From Lutibacter sp. (GTDB taxonomy: Bacteria; Bacteroidota; Bacteroidia; Flavobacteriales; Flavobacteriaceae): a stretch of 11,271 nucleotides of DNA. Both the position numbers and the translations under genes were made by a program. The notes below the pieces were generated by a model. That model was not told where the DNA came from and did no database searches. It was given only the letters and a program-made list of their open reading frames with translations. Shown here in pieces: positions 1 through 6,877 of the stretch. How positions within the stretch are numbered: position 1 is the stretch's first letter; every line of letters begins with the position of its first letter. The stretch is taken from NCBI GenBank assembly GCA_030599055.1, contig JAUVOS010000070.1, positions 1-11,271 on the forward strand, given 5' to 3'.

Positions 1-430
1 TAGCAACACCAGTTTTTGCAGCATCATATCCCTGACCTTTCAATTCTAGATGGAACCAAAGAACAAATTTTCCAGTGTTCTGGTTGTAAATCACTTTTGG
101 TCTTTCAATGACACAATCCTTAACGATTGGGCTATTTTCATCATCGCTTACTTTCAACGCAATGCCTTCATCTTGCCAGTTATATAAATCTTTGGATGAG
201 TAGCAATGTACTCCTATTTGAGCTCTATTACCTCTATCTCCTTCTACCTTATGCTCTCCAAACCAATAGTAAGTATTTTTATGTAATAGTATTCCTCCAC
301 CGTGAGCATTTATGTGTACGCCATTATTATCTAACCATAGTTGACCAGGATAAAATGAATTATTGGAAGTTTTGTCAATACTGCAACCAATCAATAAAAC
401 CAAAATTAAAGTTGTTATTGTTAATTTCAT
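1..430 (-). CDS. GH43-like glycosidase lipoprotein, N-terminal part (cut by window edge)
   Basis: Reading leftward from the ATG at 428-430, the frame stays open to the window edge for 143 codons, so the C-terminal part lies outside. The protein begins with a short Sec signal ending in a lipobox (LLIGC, Cys16), so it should be a lipoprotein. Residues 39-50 (HINAHGGGILLH) and 54-61 (YYWFGEHK) match the first blades of the five-bladed beta-propeller seen in family 43 glycoside hydrolases, closest in my memory to the galactan 1,3-beta-galactosidase-type subfamilies. By inference it trims a polysaccharide side chain at the cell surface. Substrate cannot be read from this fragment, and the later catalytic acid region is not in view. 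No SusC/SusD genes are visible here. A clear -7 box upstream was not found. Confidence 0.8.
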   Translation of the reverse strand, partial: MKLTITTLILVLLIGCSIDKTSNNSFYPGQLWLDNNGVHINAHGGGILLHKNTYYWFGEHKVEGDRGNRAQIGVHCYSSKDLYNWQDEGIALKVSDDENSPIVKDCVIERPKVIYNQNTGKFVLWFHLELKGQGYDAAKTGVA

Positions 431-470
431 TTGTATATTTTTAATGTGTTGTAACGTTAAGCTATGAAAA

Positions 471-493
471 GGAAGTGCTTAAAATTCACTTCC
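471..493. repeat. Short inverted repeat GGAAGTG/CACTTCC
   Basis: A perfect 7-bp inverted repeat (471-477 with 487-493) around a 9-nt A/T-rich loop, near the left end of the possible mobile element. There is no T-run after it, so it is a poor terminator on the plus strand. Confidence 0.5.
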
Positions 494-512
494 GTAGCAG
501 GATATAAAATTA

Positions 513-574
513 GCAAAAATCTACGGTTTTTTACGTACTTATTTTATGAATTGTGAAAAATCGTAGATTTTTGC
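513..574 (+). repeat. 22-bp stem-loop in the intergenic region
   Basis: Arms 513-534 and 553-574 are complementary over 22 positions around an 18-nt loop. Twenty pairs are Watson-Crick; the two exceptions (526/561 and 532/555) are G with T, so they stay paired as G-U in RNA read from the plus strand but become C-A mismatches in RNA from the minus strand. The core of each arm is GCAAAAATCTACG. It is the main structural feature of the possible MITE-like element; whether it is transcribed is unknown. Confidence 0.6.
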
Positions 575-666
575 GGACTAAGCAGATACAAAAAGACCTT
601 TGCAGTAGGTGACAACTCACTTATTTTTTATAGGTATTGTGTGTGTGTGCCTTGAATTGACAACCT

Positions 667-683
667 AAGACGTAAGACGTAAG
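667..683. repeat. Tandem 7-mer AAGACGT, 2.4 copies
   Basis: AAGACGT occurs at 667-673 and 674-680, followed by a partial AAG. Such short G/A/C/T tandems are common filler in flavobacterial gaps. No function is implied. Confidence 0.6.
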
Positions 684-851
684 GCTTTTACCCATAGCTA
701 CTTACAATCCAGTCCTATTTTGGTAAATTATCGTCATGTTAATAACAAGTTGATTTCCCCCTAAAAATTGTCTATTGACTGCCAAAAATAGAAGCTTTTT
801 AAACGGCTACTTTTTTGTAAAACTATTCTTTCAAGTCTAATCAAATTAATT

Positions 852-859
852 TACTTTTG
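852..859 (+). promoter_or_regulatory. Putative hypF-operon promoter, -7 box TACTTTTG
   Basis: TACTTTTG matches the Bacteroidota -7 consensus TAnnTTTG exactly. A -33 TTTG is not seen at the expected distance; the nearest is TTTC at 829-832, 19 nt upstream. Transcription would begin near 865-867, giving a leader of about 17 nt before the hypF start at 883. This is the only good promoter I see before the four plus-strand genes, so it probably serves them all. Confidence 0.5.
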
Positions 860-882
860 CAGCTAATAATTGTTACAAGTAG

Positions 883-3159
883 TTGAACACATTTCATATA
901 CATATCAAAGGAATCGTGCAAGGTGTTGGCTTTCGACCTTTTGTTTATAAATATGCTATAAAAACAGGTTTAAAAGGATGGGTAAACAACACCAATGACG
1001 GCGTACATATTCATATAAATTCAAATAAAAATACAGCAGAAAACTTCCTTCAAGAGCTTTTGAGTAAATTACCTCCTTTGGCTGTTGTAACAGCGTATAA
1101 CATTGAGGAAGTCACGTATCAAAAACACAATGATTTTACCATCATTCACAGTGAAAGTAATGCAAAACCAAACATTTTATTAACGCCCGATGCAGCTATG
1201 TGTTCGGATTGTAAAACTGAATTACACAATCCAAAAGACAGGCGTTTTCAATATCCGTTTATAACTTGCACAAACTGTGGCCCACGCTATTCGATAATTA
1301 CTGATTTACCCTACGATAGACCTAAGACTACGATGCAGCCTTTCAAAATGTGTAAAACATGTCAGAAAGAATATGATAATCCATTGGAAAGAAGGCATTA
1401 TTCCCAAACCAATTCTTGTGATGATTGTCGTATAGAAATGCAACTTTTTGAAAAAGGAGTATTAAAAGAAAACTTTACTGATTTAGATTATATCGTTCAA
1501 AAATGGGAAGAAGGAAAAATCATTGCCATTAAAGGAATTGGAGGCTATTTACTGACCTGTGATGCTACAAATTCTGATGCGATTAAAAGTTTGCGAAATA
1601 GAAAGAAAAGACCCAAAAAACCCTTTGCTCTCATGTATCCCAATATAGAAATTCTAAAAAAGGATGCACAGATAAGTACTTTAGAGACCAAAGAACTACA
1701 AAGTATTCATGCACCCATTGTTTTATTAGAAACAAAAAAAGATTTTGAAACCAAAATAGCATTTTCAGATATAACACATGGTTTATCTCGCTTAGGTGTC
1801 ATGTTGCCTTATACGCCTTTGTATGAATTGTTATTGCATTCTTTTCAAAAACCCATTGTAGCGACTAGCGCCAATATCACAGATTCAACTATTATTTATA
1901 CGGATAAAAAAGCAGTTGAAGAATTGGCTAAAATAGCAGACCTTATTTTACTTAACAATCGTGAGATTTTAATTCCACAGGACGATGGAGTGGTGCAATT
2001 TTCACGAAAACACAAAAAAAAGATCACTTTACGTCGTTCGCGTGGCAAAGCACCTAATTATATCAATCCAAAATTAGAAATACCAAATAAAACGGTCTTT
2101 GCAGCAGGTTCAATGTTAAAAAGTGTCTTTGGTTTATTCAATGGTCAAAATACCTATGTTAGTCAATATATGGGAAATACGGCGAGTTATGATGCACAGC
2201 TAAACTATGAAAAGACGTTCACACATTTTCATAAAATTTTTAATTTAGATTTGGATGCAGTCGTTGTTGATAAACATCCTGATTATTTTGCTACGCGTTT
2301 TGGAAAGGAATTAGCCCAAAACCACGATGCGAAAACCCATACTTTACAACATCATAAAGCCCATTTTTATTCCGTGTTAGGAGAACATAATTTGATGAAG
2401 TCTAAAGATAAAATCCTTGGTGTAATATGGGATGGAACCGGTCTAGGTGACGATGGGAATATTTGGGGAGGCGAATTTTTCACCTATTCTAATGGGAATA
2501 TAAATCGCATTTCTCATATAGGAGAATTTGATTTTATTTTAGGAGACAAAATGCCAAAAGAACCACGAATTTCGGTTTTGGCTATTTCACACAATAGCAA
2601 AGAATCAGAAAAATATCTAAAACCCAAATTCACAGATACAGAATGGAAAATCTATCAAGCTTTATTGGCTAAAGAAATCCTTTTAAAAAGTACCAGTATG
2701 GGGCGCCTTTTTGATGCGGTTTCGTCTTTGTTGTTAAATATTGATGTGCATACTTATGAAGCAGAAGCTTCGATGAAACTCGAAAAAATAGCAGCTCAAT
2801 TTTATTATAATAATACCTTGTCTTTAGAGGATTCCTATATAAAAGACAATGCGATTCCAAATAATTTTGTAAATTTTATTATAAAAAATATCATATTTGA
2901 TCTGGATAATACTATCGATAAAGCCTATATTGCAACCAAGTTTCATATCACGCTTGTCGATTATATCATGCGTGTTGCAAACAAGTATAAAATGAGTAAG
3001 ATCGCCTTTAGTGGTGGCGTTTTTCAAAATGCACTACTAGTTGATATGTTACTAGAATTTATGGACAAAAAGTATAAATTGTATTTCCAAGATGAGTTTT
3101 CACCGAATGATGAGGGAATTCCTTTTGGGCAATTGATGTACTTTTTAAATGCTAAATGA
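883..3159 (+). CDS. hypF: HypF carbamoyltransferase, [NiFe] hydrogenase maturation
   Basis: Cytosolic enzyme that activates carbamoyl phosphate with ATP and transfers the carbamoyl group to the C-terminal cysteine of HypE, the source of the cyanide ligands of the hydrogenase Fe centre. All parts of the family are in order: acylphosphatase domain (1-90) with VQGVGFRP at 12-19; two Cys4 zinc fingers (C107, C110, C129, C132 and C157, C160, C179, C182); a YrdC-like domain (about 200-390) with VATSAN at 326-331; and a Kae1-like domain (about 400-758) with the metal-binding HHKAH at 490-494, DGTGLGDDG at 517-525 and SGGVFQN at 710-716. Its 758 residues are the normal length. The start is TTG: the in-frame TAG at 880-882 abuts it, the first in-frame ATG is codon 106, and the acylphosphatase domain starts at once. 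It heads the hyp operon. Confidence 0.96.
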   Translation: MNTFHIHIKGIVQGVGFRPFVYKYAIKTGLKGWVNNTNDGVHIHINSNKNTAENFLQELLSKLPPLAVVTAYNIEEVTYQKHNDFTIIHSESNAKPNILLTPDAAMCSDCKTELHNPKDRRFQYPFITCTNCGPRYSIITDLPYDRPKTTMQPFKMCKTCQKEYDNPLERRHYSQTNSCDDCRIEMQLFEKGVLKENFTDLDYIVQKWEEGKIIAIKGIGGYLLTCDATNSDAIKSLRNRKKRPKKPFALMYPNIEILKKDAQISTLETKELQSIHAPIVLLETKKDFETKIAFSDITHGLSRLGVMLPYTPLYELLLHSFQKPIVATSANITDSTIIYTDKKAVEELAKIADLILLNNREILIPQDDGVVQFSRKHKKKITLRRSRGKAPNYINPKLEIPNKTVFAAGSMLKSVFGLFNGQNTYVSQYMGNTASYDAQLNYEKTFTHFHKIFNLDLDAVVVDKHPDYFATRFGKELAQNHDAKTHTLQHHKAHFYSVLGEHNLMKSKDKILGVIWDGTGLGDDGNIWGGEFFTYSNGNINRISHIGEFDFILGDKMPKEPRISVLAISHNSKESEKYLKPKFTDTEWKIYQALLAKEILLKSTSMGRLFDAVSSLLLNIDVHTYEAEASMKLEKIAAQFYYNNTLSLEDSYIKDNAIPNNFVNFIIKNIIFDLDNTIDKAYIATKFHITLVDYIMRVANKYKMSKIAFSGGVFQNALLVDMLLEFMDKKYKLYFQDEFSPNDEGIPFGQLMYFLNAK

Positions 3160-3163
3160 TAAG

Positions 3164-3207
3164 TTTTGAATTTTAAATGAAAAAAATTAAGTATTTAAAA
3201 TTCAAAA
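3164..3207. repeat. 15-bp A/T inverted repeat between hypF and hypD
   Basis: TTTTGAATTTTAAAT (3164-3178) is perfectly complementary to 3193-3207 across a 14-nt loop, and the stem extends three more positions outward with one G-U. The same kind of A/T palindrome is common between flavobacterial genes. It fills most of the 69-bp hypF-hypD gap and could act as an RNA processing site or weak attenuator inside the operon; there is no G/C-rich stem. Confidence 0.6.
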
Positions 3208-3228
3208 TTTAACATTAAAAATGAATAA

Positions 3229-4320
3229 ATGAAATACCTTACAGAATATAGAAATCCGAAGTTAGCCAAAAAGGTGCTACAGGAGATTAAGGCTACCATA
3301 ACCAAACCCTGGAATATTATGGAGGTTTGCGGTGGACAAACACATAGTTTAGTGAAAAATGGCATTCTTTCTGTTTTGCCAAAAGAAATCACCATGTTAC
3401 ACGGACCCGGCTGTCCAGTTTGTGTGACGCCACTTAATTTGATTGACAAGGCAATTTATTTAGCAGAAGAAAAACAGGTTGTTTTATGCAGTTTTGGTGA
3501 TATGTTACGAGTTCCAGGCTCCAAAAAATCTTTGCTAGAAGCTAAAGCAAATGGAGCGGATGTTCGTGTTTTATACTCGCCACTAGAAGCGGTTACAATT
3601 GCCAAAGAAAATCCAGATAAAGAAGTCGTATTTTTTGCAGTAGGTTTTGAAACAACAGCGCCATCCAATGCTTTGTCGGTGATTCATGCAAAAAAAATAG
3701 GATTGACAAACTATTCTATTTTAACATCACATGTTTTGGTTCCGCCGGCTATCACAGCTTTGATGGAAGATACAGAAAGTAAAATCGACGGTTTTTTAGC
3801 AGCCGGACATGTTTGTTCGATTATGGGCTATTGGGAATACATTCCATTAGCAAAAAAATATAATGTTCCGATAGTTGCTACAGGATTTGAACCTTTAGAT
3901 ATTTTACAAGGAATTCTAATGGTCGTCAAACAACTCGAAGAAGGTAGGGCAGAAGTAGAAAATCAATATACACGGATGGTAAAAGAGAAGGGAAATGAGT
4001 CTGCTCAAGAGATTATTTCAAAAGTTTTTGGTATTGGTGATCAAATTTGGAGAGGCATAGGAACAATTCCAGACAGTGGTTATCAAATCAATTCAGAATA
4101 TGAAGCCTACGATGCCGATAAGAAGTTTAAAATACAGATAGAAGAAGTTCCTGAAAATGAACTATGTATAGCTGGTGATATCATGAAAGGTAATAAAAAA
4201 CCTTTTGAATGTAGCGCATTTGGGAAGTTATGTACACCGCAAAACCCATTAGGAGCTCCAATGGTGAGTTCGGAAGGAGCTTGTGCTGCGTATTATAATT
4301 TTCAAGATATGATTAAATAA
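3229..4320 (+). CDS. hypD: HypD, Fe-S scaffold for the hydrogenase Fe(CN)2CO centre
   Basis: HypD works with HypC as the scaffold on which the cyanide and CO ligands are placed on iron, using its [4Fe-4S] cluster and redox-active thiols. Signatures visible: CGGQTH at 34-39, GPGCPVC at 59-65 (C62 and C65), GFETTAPS in the middle, and the C-terminal cluster cysteines C313, C328, C335 and C352 within the conserved PLGAPMVSSEGACAAYY region. The length, 363 residues, is typical. The ATG at 3229 is preceded directly by an in-frame TAA (3226-3228), which fixes the start; there is no Shine-Dalgarno sequence, only A-rich leader. It lies 69 bp after hypF. Its usual partner HypC, often encoded next to it, is not in this window. 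Confidence 0.97.
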   Translation: MKYLTEYRNPKLAKKVLQEIKATITKPWNIMEVCGGQTHSLVKNGILSVLPKEITMLHGPGCPVCVTPLNLIDKAIYLAEEKQVVLCSFGDMLRVPGSKKSLLEAKANGADVRVLYSPLEAVTIAKENPDKEVVFFAVGFETTAPSNALSVIHAKKIGLTNYSILTSHVLVPPAITALMEDTESKIDGFLAAGHVCSIMGYWEYIPLAKKYNVPIVATGFEPLDILQGILMVVKQLEEGRAEVENQYTRMVKEKGNESAQEIISKVFGIGDQIWRGIGTIPDSGYQINSEYEAYDADKKFKIQIEEVPENELCIAGDIMKGNKKPFECSAFGKLCTPQNPLGAPMVSSEGACAAYYNFQDMIK

Positions 4321-4350
4321 CAAGCACCAAATAACAAAGAACATACTTCA

Positions 4351-4425
4351 CATCAGTGAAAATCAGTAAAATCTGCGTCATCAGCGTTCTATCTAAACAA
4401 GAACCAAGAGCCAAGAACCAAGAAC
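4351..4425. repeat. Low-complexity dispersed repeats between hypD and hypE
   Basis: The 127-bp hypD-hypE gap contains two repeat types. At 4351-4389 is the CATCAGTGAAAATCAG...CATCAGCGTTC type, which resembles the 'ATCAGTGAAAATCTGTGTCATC' filler I know from many flavobacterial gaps. At 4401-4425 is a 7-bp tandem, GAACCAA GAGCCAA GAACCAA GAAC, with one changed base. No frame for a HypC-sized protein exists here. Confidence 0.6.
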
Positions 4426-4447
4426 AAAAACAAATAATAATAAAAGT

Positions 4448-5506
4448 ATGAACACCAACCGAAGCCTATTCAACCTAAGCTGCCCCATGCCAAAGTTCGA
4501 TTTTGATATCATTACTTTAGCCCATGGTAGCGGTGGATTATTAACCAATAAACTATTAGAAAGCGGCGTATTTGATTTATTGCAGAATGAAGAATTAGAC
4601 AAGCATCACGATGGAGCTTTCCTAGAATTTAATGGGAAAGTTGCCTTTTCAACCGATAGTTTTGTCATTTCACCCATATTTTTTCCTGGAGGCGATATAG
4701 GCGATTTAGCCATTAATGGTACTGTCAATGATGTGGCTATGTGCGGCGGAATCCCACAGTATTTATCACTTAGTTTTATCATTGAAGAAGGGTTACCGAT
4801 GAAGGAGTTTTGGGATATATTAGTTTCTATAAAATATGCAGCTGAAAAAGCAGGAGTAAAGATAGTTACAGGCGATACAAAAGTCGTGGATAAAGGTAAA
4901 GCCGATAAAATTTTCATCAATACAACCGGTATCGGAAAATTACATCCCAAAGCAAATATCGATATTCATAATATAAAAATTGGTGATAAGCTTATCGTAA
5001 GCGACAATATTGCCACACATGCCACAGCCATTTTGTCGGTACGAGAAGGTTTGGAATTTGAAACTACAATTGAAAGCGATACGCAAAATCTCAATGATCT
5101 TACAAAAGTATTACTCGATAAATTTGGAAATGATATTCATCTGTTTCGTGATCCCACAAGAGGTGGCGTAGCTGCGACTCTTAATGAAATAGCATCCGAT
5201 AGAAATGTTGGGATTGTTTTACACGATGAGCAGATTCCTGTTAACACACAGGTAGCTGCAGCATGCGAAATATTAGGTTTGGACCCGTTATATTCAGCCA
5301 ACGAAGGAATCTTTATGTCGTTTGTTCCCGCTAATATCGCTGAAGATGTAATCAAAGAACTTCACAAATTTGATGAATCAAAACATGCTTCTATAATCGG
5401 AGAAGTGGTAGATGAGCATCAGGGCAAAGTATTAATAAACAATCCGATGGGTGGAAAGAGAGTGGTACACATGCCTATTGGAGAACAATTGCCACGAATA
5501 TGTTAA
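4448..5506 (+). CDS. hypE: HypE, thiocarboxamide dehydratase for hydrogenase cyanide ligands
   Basis: HypE belongs to the PurM/ThiL/SelD ATP-binding fold. Its C-terminal cysteine accepts a carbamoyl group from HypF and is then dehydrated, using ATP, to a thiocyanate that gives CN to the HypC-HypD iron. The sequence shows ITLAHGSGG at 22-30, the STDSFVISP stretch (68-76), GTVNDVAMCGG (91-101), a TGDTK motif, RDPTRGGVA, and the essential C-terminal ending QLPRIC with Cys352 as the last residue. So the protein is complete and should be functional. I use the ATG at 4448, because the short NLSCP leader before the conserved core also occurs in flavobacterial relatives as I recall them; ATG at 4487 is the only serious alternative. 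It lies 127 bp after hypD. Confidence 0.97.
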   Translation: MNTNRSLFNLSCPMPKFDFDIITLAHGSGGLLTNKLLESGVFDLLQNEELDKHHDGAFLEFNGKVAFSTDSFVISPIFFPGGDIGDLAINGTVNDVAMCGGIPQYLSLSFIIEEGLPMKEFWDILVSIKYAAEKAGVKIVTGDTKVVDKGKADKIFINTTGIGKLHPKANIDIHNIKIGDKLIVSDNIATHATAILSVREGLEFETTIESDTQNLNDLTKVLLDKFGNDIHLFRDPTRGGVAATLNEIASDRNVGIVLHDEQIPVNTQVAAACEILGLDPLYSANEGIFMSFVPANIAEDVIKELHKFDESKHASIIGEVVDEHQGKVLINNPMGGKRVVHMPIGEQLPRIC

Positions 5507-5518
5507 TTGGGTAGTAAA

Positions 5519-5575
5519 GTACCTCTCGACTCCGCTCGAGGTACAAGAACAGTCATCGAGCGGAGCCGAAATGAC
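5519..5575. repeat. Nested inverted repeat with TCGA...CCGCTCGA core between hypE and the permease
   Basis: GTACCTC (5519-5525) pairs with GAGGTAC (5538-5544), and GTCAT (5552-5556) with ATGAC (5571-5575). In addition, the inner block TCGACTCCGCTCGA (5526-5539) is complementary at 13 of 14 positions to 5556-5569. Two small hairpins or one long stem can therefore form. The GTCAT-TCGAGCGGAG(T/C)CGA pattern is a repeat I recognise from many Bacteroidota genomes. It could pause or end transcription between hypE and the permease, but no T-run follows directly. Confidence 0.7.
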
Positions 5576-5592
5576 ATCAATTTTATTTATAT

Positions 5593-6348
5593 ATGGAAAC
5601 ACTTACAATTTCTTTGCACCTTAGCGCCTTAGCGTTTAACTTTAACTTCCCAATTATTCTGGGTTTAACAGCTGCCATTGCGCATGTGTTAATGGGTCCT
5701 GATCATTTAGCAGCGGTAACACCTTTGGTTTTTGATACACACAAAAGACATTGGCGTATCGGTTTGTTATGGGGAATCGGGCATATTATCGGCATGCTTC
5801 TTATCGGACTTTTGTTTTACTTTTTTAAGGAATTAATTCCTGTTGAAGCCATATCTACGTATAGCGAGCAATTTGTAGGTGTCATTTTAATTGGCTTAGG
5901 TATTTGGGCTTTCTATAGAATAAAAAACAAGAAATCGAACCATAAACATTTGCATTTTCACGATAAAGAGGAAAAAGGTTCTATTATTCATATACATGAA
6001 CACAAGCATGAAGTAAAACATCATGCACATACACATGTAAAGCAAATTCAACAAAATGATTTAGCTGCCATTCTTGTTGGTGTGTTTCATGGTTTTGCGG
6101 GTATCGCTCATTTTGTTTTACTATTACCTGTTTTAGGTTTTAAATCTAACTATGATTCCTTACAATACATTATTGGTTTTGCCATAGGAATTATTATGGC
6201 AATGATAATCTATACAGTTATTCTTGGGAAGTTTGCAAAAAAACATTCAGAACATCATGACAAACCCATATATACTAAACTCCAATTCTGGGGTGGTGTT
6301 TTGGCAATTGTAGTTGGTGTGTATTGGATTGTGAGTAATATGGGCTAG
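5593..6348 (+). CDS. Putative nickel/cobalt permease (NicO/UreH-like) with His-rich loop
   Basis: A 251-residue membrane protein with six likely helices (about 20-42, 55-78, 92-110, 157-180, 190-212, 230-250). Helix 1 carries HVLMGPDH (31-38), resembling the His/Asp signature of nickel/cobalt permeases; helix 2 has H64; helix 4 has HGFAGIAH (166-173), so the halves look like a tandem duplication. Between helices 3 and 4 lies a loop (117-148) with 12 histidines in 32 residues, a common metal-binding feature. Following hypFDE, the natural inference is nickel uptake for the hydrogenase, but direction (uptake or export) and metal are not proven by sequence, and the TauE/SafE-like exporters are an alternative. 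The first ~16 residues are encoded by a dispersed repeat (5611-5640), so the start is uncertain, although no other ATG precedes helix 1. Confidence 0.75.
   Translation: METLTISLHLSALAFNFNFPIILGLTAAIAHVLMGPDHLAAVTPLVFDTHKRHWRIGLLWGIGHIIGMLLIGLLFYFFKELIPVEAISTYSEQFVGVILIGLGIWAFYRIKNKKSNHKHLHFHDKEEKGSIIHIHEHKHEVKHHAHTHVKQIQQNDLAAILVGVFHGFAGIAHFVLLLPVLGFKSNYDSLQYIIGFAIGIIMAMIIYTVILGKFAKKHSEHHDKPIYTKLQFWGGVLAIVVGVYWIVSNMG
5611..5640. repeat. Dispersed-repeat sequence inside the permease 5' end
   Basis: TCTTTGCACC followed by an exact tandem of CCTTAGCG (5619-5626 and 5627-5634) and GTTTAA. It has the same style as 6991-7034 (TTGCGAACTTTGCG...CTTTGC...CTTGCGGTTAA), which is intergenic. Here it is in frame and specifies residues 7-16 of the permease. 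Confidence 0.6.
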
Positions 6349-6398
6349 TAGAGTTGTCTTATCCAATCATGTTTAAAAGTGTACTATAAACGATTGAA

Positions 6399-6425
6399 TC
6401 ACTAAATCAATGTCTCACTAAATCA
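6399..6425. repeat. Direct repeat TCACTAAATCA, two copies
   Basis: TCACTAAATCA lies at 6399-6409 and 6415-6425, in the 82-bp convergent gap between the permease and the NifX-like gene. Overlapping weak inverted repeats (ATTGA/TCAAT, CAATG/CATTG) are also present. No convincing terminator stem with a T-run is seen for either gene. Confidence 0.6.
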
Positions 6426-6430
6426 TTGCT

Positions 6431-6853
6431 CTAATGATGTCCTCCACCGCAATTACATCCGGCATGTCCATGCCCGTGATCATGTCCATGTTCATGGTCG
6501 TGATGGTGTCCTACATTTGAAAGGGCTTTTAAAGTTCCTGCAATAAGTTTGTTTATTGCTGTTTCAGGATCGGTCTCTTCGATGATATAAGTTCTAACAT
6601 CTTTTGTAGCTAATTTTTCAATAGCTCCTTGACCAATACTTTGCGTTAGGAATATATCCATATCAAATATTGGGTGCGTTTCATCGTTGTTTTGAAAACT
6701 GTCGTGGAGTGCTTCTCCTTTATTGAGTTTTAGCGGTTTTGTAGTATAATTTCCCTCAGTATCAACCGTATAAATGACAAAATTTTTACATTTTCCGGCA
6801 TGTCCTGTTATGGTCTTTTTGTCTTGTGATGAAATGGCTATTTTGGTACTCAT
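6431..6853 (-). CDS. NifX/NifB-type iron-molybdenum cofactor-binding family protein with His/Cys-rich tail
   Basis: A 140-residue cytosolic protein. Residues 1-110 fit the dinitrogenase iron-molybdenum cofactor biosynthesis fold (NifX, NafY, C-terminal NifB): MSTKIAIS strand, ITGHAGKCKNF (15-24) with H18 and C22, an IGQGA turn, and a TDPETAINKLIAGTLK ending typical of the family. Residues 115-140 form a tail with 11 histidines and the pair C133/C135. The family binds metal clusters or metal ions. No nif genes are present, so a nitrogenase role is unlikely; beside hypFDE and a His-rich permease, nickel or Fe-S handling for hydrogenase is a reasonable inference. The start is ATG at 6853: the only upstream in-frame alternative, TTG at 6880, overlaps the probable promoter. 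It is convergent with the permease, 82 bp away. Confidence 0.85.
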   Translation of the reverse strand: MSTKIAISSQDKKTITGHAGKCKNFVIYTVDTEGNYTTKPLKLNKGEALHDSFQNNDETHPIFDMDIFLTQSIGQGAIEKLATKDVRTYIIEETDPETAINKLIAGTLKALSNVGHHHDHEHGHDHGHGHAGCNCGGGHH

Positions 6854-6877
6854 AGTTTTAGTTTTTAAATTGAGCGA

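Larger units (their letters stand above)
449..707. repeat. Possible MITE-like repeat element in the 431-882 gene-free stretch
   Basis: The gene-free stretch between the GH43-like gene and hypF has no coding frame of note. Its ends at 449-466 (TTGTAACGTTAAGCTATG) and 693-707 (CATAGCTACTTACAA) are imperfect inverted copies: both read TTGTAA...AGCTATG from the outside in. Inside lie a 7-bp hairpin (471-493), a 22-bp hairpin (513-574), a (GT)n run (639-649) and a tandem 7-mer (667-683). This layout, terminal inverted repeats around palindromes and no gene, is that of a non-autonomous mobile element. No target-site duplication is obvious, so the exact borders are a guess. Confidence 0.4.

Noticed and set aside
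127..444. A 105-codon open frame on the plus strand
   Set aside because: It lies opposite the GH43-like gene, has a composition unlike a protein (many Tyr, Leu and Cys in odd mixes) and no recognisable motif; the minus-strand frame has a lipobox and family motifs.
431..850. An integron attC array or CRISPR
   Set aside because: Only one palindromic unit is present, with no repeated unit spacing and no cassette or spacer structure.
2669..3027. Two minus-strand open frames inside hypF
   Set aside because: They are shadows of the conserved Kae1-like domain of HypF and lack family features; the same applies to the minus-strand frames within hypD and hypE and the frames opposite or within the 9231-9986 gene.
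3221..3232. Three-codon frame ATG-AAT-AAA-TGA overlapping the hypD start by ATGA
   Set aside because: It looks like a translational-coupling mini-ORF, but such short frames arise often by chance in A-rich leaders and nothing else supports it.
4321..4447. A hidden hypC between hypD and hypE
   Set aside because: The gap is 127 bp of repeats with no frame and no HypC N-terminal motif (MC-[LI]-x-[IV]-P).
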